DNA of 64,000 nt from Oceanospirillum linum. Its GTDB lineage: Bacteria > Pseudomonadota > Gammaproteobacteria > Pseudomonadales > Halomonadaceae. Positions 59,244 to 64,000 of the stretch are shown here, in pieces; the stretch's first letter is position 1; every line of letters starts with the position of its first letter. Where the stretch lies: assembly GCF_900182785.1 (NCBI RefSeq), contig NZ_FXTS01000009.1, positions 66,795-130,794 of the forward strand, written 5' to 3'. The translations under genes were made by a program, and so were the position numbers. The notes under the pieces were generated by a model. That model worked only from the letters and a program-made list of their open reading frames with translations. It made no database searches and had not been told where the DNA came from.

Positions 59244-59280
59244 AGCCCGCACTCTCTCAGAGGATGTGCGGGCTTTTTTA
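59244..59280 (+). terminator. Terminator after the bactofilin gene
   Basis: AGCCCGCAC pairs with GTGCGGGCT around a 13-base loop and is followed by six T. Confidence 0.85.
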
Positions 59281-59376
59281 TTTGTGGTTTTGATTGGCTA
59301 TTCGACAACTATAGTAGTTGACTGTTTTGGTAGGTTAAGCAGATAATTCACTTTGATGACTTTTTCGGAGCGAACA

Positions 59377-59727
59377 ATGACGGCGGACGTATATATTCCC
59401 CAGGCTATGATATTAAGCGATTCAGCGGCTGACAAAGTTCGTGAGTTGATTGATGCTGAGCAGAACCCGGAACTGAAGCTGCGGGTTTATGTAACCGGTG
59501 GAGGCTGTTCGGGTTTTCAGTATGGTTTCGATTTCGATGAGAGTAATCAGGAAGACGACACAGTTATCGAAAATAATGGTGTTAAAATGGTCGTTGACCC
59601 GATGAGTTATCCTTACTTGGTGGGCTCTGTTGTGGACTATCAGGAAGGCTTACAAGGTTCACAATTTGTTGTGCAGAACCCCAATGCAACCACCACTTGT
59701 GGTTGTGGGTCGTCCTTTACTGTTTAG
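59377..59727 (+). CDS. erpA: Iron-sulfur cluster insertion protein ErpA
   Basis: ErpA is an A-type carrier that delivers [4Fe-4S] or [2Fe-2S] clusters to target enzymes. The 116-residue product has the three conserved cysteines: Cys44 in GGGCSGFQYG and Cys108/Cys110 in TTCGCGSSF. ATG at 59377 with CGGAG six bases upstream matches family N-termini; an upstream TTG at 59353 is less likely. Alone between terminators; position before anmK is as in Pseudomonas. Confidence 0.96.
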   Translation: MTADVYIPQAMILSDSAADKVRELIDAEQNPELKLRVYVTGGGCSGFQYGFDFDESNQEDDTVIENNGVKMVVDPMSYPYLVGSVVDYQEGLQGSQFVVQNPNATTTCGCGSSFTV

Positions 59728-59749
59728 CATGAGGTTGGGCAGTGAGTTT

Positions 59750-59778
59750 AAAAGGCAGCTAAGGGCTGCCTTTTTTAT
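59750..59778 (+). terminator. Terminator after erpA
   Basis: AAAAGGCAGC pairs with GCTGCCTTTT around a short loop, followed by TT. The A/T symmetric arms allow it to stop the convergent anmK transcript too. Confidence 0.8.
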
Positions 59779-59805
59779 ATCATCTGCTCGCCAGTCTGCT
59801 TGAAG

Positions 59806-60921
59806 TTATGCCGGATAGATGGCACCAAGAATACGCTCACCCTTGGCGCCTGTTGCGCTGGGCAGATTTCCGGGCAGGTTGTTCAGAGTCTGGCGGGCCA
59901 GCCATGCGAATGCGGCAGCTTCAACCCAATCCGGTGCAATGCCGAGATCGGATGTTGTTTTAAGGGATGCCCCTGGGGCGTGTTGCTTTATCTGCTCGAT
60001 GAGCAATGTATTATGACTGCCACCACCGCAAAGAAACACTTCTCTGCAGTTGTAGAGGTTAATCTGGTCGGCGATAATTTTGGCTGTCAGTAGTGTCAGG
60101 GTAAACGCTGTATCTTGCCAATGATCATTTGAAAGCACCAGTTTAGGATTGAGCCACTCCTGATTAAAATATTCACGGCCTGTGCTTTTCGGAGCTTGCT
60201 GGGAAAAGTAAGGGTCTTCAAGCATTGCGTTCAGCAGCTCAGGGACCAGTTGACCCTTGCGTGCAGATTCACCTGCATAGTCAAAATTTTCACCTGTATT
60301 AAGTTGGTGCCAGTAGTCAATAAGGCAGTTGCCTGGCCCGCAGTCAAACCCTAACCCAGCGTTAACAAGTGTTATGTTGCAGATCCCGCCAATATTGATA
60401 ATAGCTTGCTCGCTACCTGTGTCCGGTAGAGCCTGGTGGGTAAAAAGCCATTGGTGAAACGCTGGTACTAATGGCGCTCCTTGGCCGCCAGCAGCAATAT
60501 CGCGGCTGCGAAAATCACAAACAACACTGATTCCTGTTTTTTCCACCAGTCGGGCATGGTCGGTAATTTGTAGTGTGTAGGGCAAAGGGTTGTTAGGTGC
60601 GTGATCAACCGTATGCCCATGGCTGCCAATAGCGATAATCTGGTCTGCGCTAAATTTACTCTCCTGCAATAAACGTCCGACCGCCTCCGCAAAGAAGTCT
60701 GCCAGTTGACCACTGATCGTCGCCAGAAAAGCTTTGTCACAGGATGGGGACAGAGCCAGCTTGAGCAGCTCTTTGCGAAAGCTGGCCTGATAAGGGATAT
60801 CAAGGGCATGCAGGATATGAAAGCCCGGATGCTTGTCGTCTTCACGGGTAAACTCAATCAGTACGGCATCAACGCCATCAGCACTTGTCCCGGACATCAG
60901 CCCTATATAGATATCTCTCAC
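59806..60921 (-). CDS. anmK: Anhydro-N-acetylmuramic acid kinase AnmK
   Basis: AnmK phosphorylates anhydro-MurNAc recovered from the cell wall, opening its ring to MurNAc-6-phosphate. The 371 residues show the ATPase-fold motifs YIGLMSGTSADGVDAVLI at the start, SHGHTVDH near residue 95, NIGGICNITL near 176 and FLCGGGSHN near 285. The GTG start overlaps the stop of the upstream M23 peptidase gene by four bases, so turnover enzyme and recycling kinase are coupled, a sensible pairing. Confidence 0.96.
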   Translation of the reverse strand: MRDIYIGLMSGTSADGVDAVLIEFTREDDKHPGFHILHALDIPYQASFRKELLKLALSPSCDKAFLATISGQLADFFAEAVGRLLQESKFSADQIIAIGSHGHTVDHAPNNPLPYTLQITDHARLVEKTGISVVCDFRSRDIAAGGQGAPLVPAFHQWLFTHQALPDTGSEQAIINIGGICNITLVNAGLGFDCGPGNCLIDYWHQLNTGENFDYAGESARKGQLVPELLNAMLEDPYFSQQAPKSTGREYFNQEWLNPKLVLSNDHWQDTAFTLTLLTAKIIADQINLYNCREVFLCGGGSHNTLLIEQIKQHAPGASLKTTSDLGIAPDWVEAAAFAWLARQTLNNLPGNLPSATGAKGERILGAIYPA

Positions 60922-62192
60922 TGCTCAAGTTTAGCCAGTTGTACCATAGGATAAGTTTCAAGGTTGCTAAGAAGGTTTGATGCATATTGATCAAACCGTT
61001 CGCGCTCTCTATCGGCGATAGGCTCGACATCAGGGAACTTGATAGCAACAGGGTTTTTATGAATACCGTTAATGCGGAACTCATAGTGAAGGTGTGGCCC
61101 TGTGGCTAAGCCAGTGCTACCCACATAGCCAATAATCTGACCCTGTTTGACTGTTTTGCCTTCCTTAATCCCCCGACCAAACTTGCTCATATGTGCATAG
61201 AGGGTGGTGTATCTGCTGCCGTGTTTCAGGACTACGTGATTGCCATAGCTGCGGCTGTAGCGGGATTTTATGATTTTTCCATCACCTGTTGCTTTGATCG
61301 GCGTGCCTGTTTTCGCTGCATAATCAGTGCCCCTATGGGACCGGAAGCGATTTAAGACCGGGTGAAAACGGCGTTTAGTAAAGTGAGAGCTGATACGGGT
61401 AAAATCCACGGGGGAGCGTAAAAACTGTTTGCGCATACTGCGCCCATCCGGAGAGTAATAATCCGCTTTGCCTTCTTGGTCTGTATAGCGAACTGTGCGA
61501 TGGGTTTTCCCCTGAGTTGTAAATTCGGCAGCGAGAATATTGCCATCCCGAAAACGTACTCCATCAAGGTACTCCTGATAGTAAAGAACCTTGAAGTTAT
61601 CACCGGGTCGGATATCGAGTGAAAAATCGATATCCCAGCCAAAAATATTAGCCAGACCCATAATTGTTTGTTGGCTTAGTGCTGCGTTTTCACCGGCTGT
61701 AAAAAAGGCACCATTAATAGTCCCTTCGGAATAGCGCAAAACCCGCTCGGGTTCGCGGGTCAGTGTTTCTTCGATGTAGTTGCCCTGGGCGTTGCGTTTA
61801 AATAAAGAAAGAGAAAGAGGAGATGTATCGAGGCGTACGGAGATAAGGTTGTTATCGCTGTCATGTTTAAAGTGAATGCTTTGGCCTGGCATTAGTAGTG
61901 ATAAGTCTGTGGCGACCTGCTTGCTATGCAATATTTTGTATAGCTCAGATGCTGGAATGCCAGCGCGTGAAAAAAGTTCTGATAAAGTTTCACCTTTCTG
62001 AACCGTAAATGATTGCCAGTCATCTGTTAACCGTGGCCAGGTTAGAATGCGCTCCTCAATCGTCAGGTCCAGAGGGATAACGACGCGCTTTGCGGAAACA
62101 TCCTGACTTGAGATCAGAGTAATAAGGACAGCCAAAAGGATCGTCAGGCCAAGGATGATATGGTGCTTTAATTGTTGTGCACGTCTAAGCAT
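60918..62192 (-). CDS. M23-family peptidoglycan endopeptidase (MepM-like)
   Basis: A 424-residue zinc endopeptidase that cuts peptide cross-links in peptidoglycan to allow wall growth. It has an N-terminal membrane anchor (about 12-31), a LysM-like region with FTVQKGETLSELF near residue 62, an OapA/CsgG-type linking domain, and the LytM catalytic domain with HRGTDYAA near residue 285 and HLHYEF near 373 as metal ligands. The closest named member is MepM (YebA) of E. coli. Divergent from tyrS; coupled to anmK. Confidence 0.93.
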   Translation of the reverse strand: MLRRAQQLKHHIILGLTILLAVLITLISSQDVSAKRVVIPLDLTIEERILTWPRLTDDWQSFTVQKGETLSELFSRAGIPASELYKILHSKQVATDLSLLMPGQSIHFKHDSDNNLISVRLDTSPLSLSLFKRNAQGNYIEETLTREPERVLRYSEGTINGAFFTAGENAALSQQTIMGLANIFGWDIDFSLDIRPGDNFKVLYYQEYLDGVRFRDGNILAAEFTTQGKTHRTVRYTDQEGKADYYSPDGRSMRKQFLRSPVDFTRISSHFTKRRFHPVLNRFRSHRGTDYAAKTGTPIKATGDGKIIKSRYSRSYGNHVVLKHGSRYTTLYAHMSKFGRGIKEGKTVKQGQIIGYVGSTGLATGPHLHYEFRINGIHKNPVAIKFPDVEPIADRERERFDQYASNLLSNLETYPMVQLAKLEQ

Positions 62193-62329
62193 AAGAAATA
62201 AAACCAGAAACTGTAGGTGAAATCGTTGGGTAACCGTACCTGAATGCTATAATGTACGCTATTTTTTCCAAGTTACAATTGGTGAAAAACATTCGACATA
62301 TGTTGCTGAAATTGACATAGGATAGATAG

Positions 62330-63532
62330 ATGAGCTCCGTTGCAGATGCTTTAGCGCTGATTAAGCGTGGTACAGAAGAAATATTGGTTGAAGATGAACT
62401 GGTCAGGAAGCTGGAAAGCGGTCGGGTTCTGCGTATTAAGGCTGGCTTTGATCCCACGGCTCCGGACTTGCATCTGGGTCATACTGTACTGATTAATAAG
62501 CTGCGGCATTTTCAGGAGCTGGGTCATCACGTTATGTTTCTGATTGGTGACTTTACCGGCCGCATCGGTGACCCGACCGGTAAAAATGTTACCCGTAAGC
62601 CGCTGACTGAAGAAGATGTAGCGAAAAACGCTAAGACCTATACCGAGCAGGTGTTCAAGATCCTTGATCCGGAAAAAACTGAAGTCTGCTTTAACTCTGA
62701 CTGGATGGGTAAGATGACCGCCTCAGAGATGATTGAGCTGGCAGCTCAGCAAACGGTTGCCCGTATGCTCGAGCGTGATGACTTCAGCAAGCGATATAAA
62801 GGCAATCAGTCGATTTCGATTCATGAGTTTTTGTACCCGCTGGTTCAGGGTTATGATTCTGTTGCCATGAAAGCAGATGTTGAGCTGGGTGGTACTGACC
62901 AGAAGTTCAACCTGCTGATGGGGCGTGAGCTGCAGAAAGGCGCTGGCCAGGAGCCGCAAATCTGTATCACTGTGCCGATCCTGGAAGGGTTGGACGGTGT
63001 GCAGAAAATGTCTAAGTCACTGGGTAACTATGTTGGTATTAATGATGCGCCGGGTGAAATGTTCGGCAAAATCGTATCCATGCCTGACTCTCTGATGTGG
63101 CGTTATTTCGAGTTACTGAGTTTTCGCCCGATGAGCGAGATCGATGAGATGCGTCGCTCGGTGGATGAAGAGGGTGCAAACCCCCGTGATATTAAAATGG
63201 AGCTGGCTCGTGAGCTGGTGTCCAGGTTCCATGGCGAAGAAGCGGCTGCTAATGCACACAAAGGCGCTGGTAATCGCCTGAAGGATGGTGAGCTGCCGGA
63301 AGATCTGCCGGAGATTACGGTTGACTTTGAAGGTCAGGATGAAGTACCTGTTTCTGCGGTGATTAATAAGGCTGGTCTGACCAAAAACTCAAAGGCAGCA
63401 AGAGATATGCTGGCCGCAGGTAGTGTTAAGGTTGATGGTGAAGTAGCTGAGGCTACCCTGAAGCTGCACAAAGGAAAAACTTATGTCTGCCAAGCGGGTA
63501 AAAAGCAGTTTGCAAAAGTGACCCTGGCTTAA
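62330..63532 (+). CDS. tyrS: Tyrosyl-tRNA synthetase TyrS
   Basis: TyrS charges tRNA-Tyr. The 400 residues include the HIGH-type motif PDLHLGHTVLINKL near residue 40, the tyrosine-binding QGYDSVAMKADVELGGTDQKFN near 175, the KMSKS motif at QKMSKSLGNY near 226 and a C-terminal S4 RNA-binding domain (about 335-400). It belongs to the shorter TyrS type 2 group. In Pseudomonas tyrS also precedes an rRNA operon. Confidence 0.97.
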   Translation: MSSVADALALIKRGTEEILVEDELVRKLESGRVLRIKAGFDPTAPDLHLGHTVLINKLRHFQELGHHVMFLIGDFTGRIGDPTGKNVTRKPLTEEDVAKNAKTYTEQVFKILDPEKTEVCFNSDWMGKMTASEMIELAAQQTVARMLERDDFSKRYKGNQSISIHEFLYPLVQGYDSVAMKADVELGGTDQKFNLLMGRELQKGAGQEPQICITVPILEGLDGVQKMSKSLGNYVGINDAPGEMFGKIVSMPDSLMWRYFELLSFRPMSEIDEMRRSVDEEGANPRDIKMELARELVSRFHGEEAAANAHKGAGNRLKDGELPEDLPEITVDFEGQDEVPVSAVINKAGLTKNSKAARDMLAAGSVKVDGEVAEATLKLHKGKTYVCQAGKKQFAKVTLA

Positions 63533-63590
63533 GGCTGTTCGTATTTATTCCGGCTGAATAGAGCAGTACCTGTTTTGGCTGGTATGTAAG

Positions 63591-63636
63591 AAGGCCCGTA
63601 GGATGAGGATTGCACTCAGCCTGCGGGCCTTTTTCG
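63591..63636 (+). terminator. Terminator after tyrS
   Basis: AAGGCCCG pairs with CGGGCCTT, with an extended inner stem, followed by TTTT. It lies 58 bases after the tyrS stop. Confidence 0.85.
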
Positions 63637-63807
63637 TAAAGTAATCATGAGTCGGCGGGAACAAGCGATAGCCAGGCTGTTTGTCGTCACTATATTTGTT
63701 ACTACACTATATAGATAGAGCGCACGTTTACTGATGGAAGGGGTGCCCGGCACAGGATGGGATGGGTTTGATGCAGGGAGTGCGGGGCTGATATCGCTGT
63801 TGAGTTG

Positions 63808-63874
63808 TTATTTTACTAAAAACTGAAAATTAATTGCCTTTAGGGGTTGTGCTGCCCCGTTTTGTGCGTATAAT
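63808..63874 (+). promoter_or_regulatory. Ribosomal RNA operon promoter with UP element
   Basis: TTGTGC at 63847-63852 and a perfect TATAAT at 63869-63874 are separated by 16 bases, the short spacer usual for rRNA promoters, with a GC-rich discriminator (TCGCCC) next. An A/T-rich stretch at about 63808-63836 just upstream resembles an UP element. The interval 63637-63807 shows no other feature. Confidence 0.8.
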
Positions 63875-64000
63875 TCGCCCTCGTTGTCACGGAGCAAGTC
63901 TCCCGGCAACGGTTAACTCCTTGTTTTATTTGCTCTTTTTCTGGCTAAGCTGGTTGGTTGAGTTTAGAAAGAAAGCAAAAAGTTTTAAACAAAGTGTTGA
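63875..64000 (+). ncRNA. 5' leader of an rRNA operon, cut by the window edge
   Basis: Transcription from the promoter at 63847-63874 would run through this leader towards 16S rRNA. TGCTCTTT at 63931-63938 is a boxA antitermination site, bound by NusB/NusE with NusA. The A-rich stretch after it is typical of pre-16S leaders. Mature 16S is not reached inside the window. Confidence 0.8.
63931..63938 (+). promoter_or_regulatory. boxA antitermination element
   Basis: TGCTCTTT matches the rrn boxA core. It lies about 57 bases after the -10 hexamer, appropriate for the leader of an rRNA operon. Confidence 0.75.

Overview
The window is a chromosome segment of a gammaproteobacterium of about 50 % GC. 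Gene order and protein sequences resemble both Pseudomonas and the marine Oceanospirillales (Amphritea/Neptunomonas-like genera). That placement is inference from synteny: dksA-gluQ-cbrX-cbrA-cbrB-crcZ-pcnB-folK-panB-panC, argC-...-erpA-anmK-M23-tyrS-rrn, and tpiA-secG-tRNA-Leu-tRNA-fMet-rimP-nusA-infB are all recognisable blocks. I see no prophage, insertion sequence, CRISPR array or integron; almost everything is core genome.

Region 1 (1-5300) has the trans-translation pair ssrA (tmRNA) and smpB, then ratA-rnfH, bamE and fur, followed by a small sulfur cluster: a three-helix membrane protein, a Tat-exported type II sulfide:quinone oxidoreductase, and a divergent exported rhodanese. Region 2 (5300-13100) has recN, the heat-shock set grpE-dnaK-dnaJ behind a clear sigma-32-type promoter, then cysE and dapB. 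Region 3 (13300-34100) is a long + strand run: carAB-greA (yhbY opposite), rlmE-ftsH-folP-glmM-tpiA-secG, two tRNA genes, and rimP-nusA-infB-rbfA-truB-rpsO-pnp. It covers pyrimidine/arginine supply, envelope precursors, secretion, and the transcription/translation/RNA-decay machinery.

Region 4 (34200-49800) is mostly on the minus strand: an acetyl-CoA acetyltransferase, the pantothenate genes panD and panB-panC, folK, pcnB, then the carbon-control locus. CbrX/CbrA/CbrB lie upstream of a 700-base interval with no credible protein gene. That interval carries a sigma-54 promoter, a TGTTAC/GTAACA palindrome upstream of it, eight clusters of A-rich AANAAYAA motifs and a terminator. I interpret it as crcZ, the RNA that titrates Hfq/Crc. 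A 58-residue gene overlapping the cbrA start is the best candidate for cbrX. gluQ, dksA, a class I aminotransferase, sfsA, a Rieske protein and a pentapeptide-repeat protein complete the block.

Region 5 (49800-64000) holds an APH-like/P-loop kinase fusion, hemL, thiE, thiD, hemJ, a ClC channel with CBS domains, argC, a coiled-coil membrane protein with a bactofilin, erpA, anmK, an M23 endopeptidase and tyrS. The window ends inside the leader of a ribosomal RNA operon: a strong promoter with a 16-base spacer and a boxA antiterminator are visible, and the 16S gene should begin just beyond the right edge. The most informative non-routine signals are the crcZ/cbrX locus and the exported sulfide-oxidation cluster; I found no wholly unknown multi-gene system.
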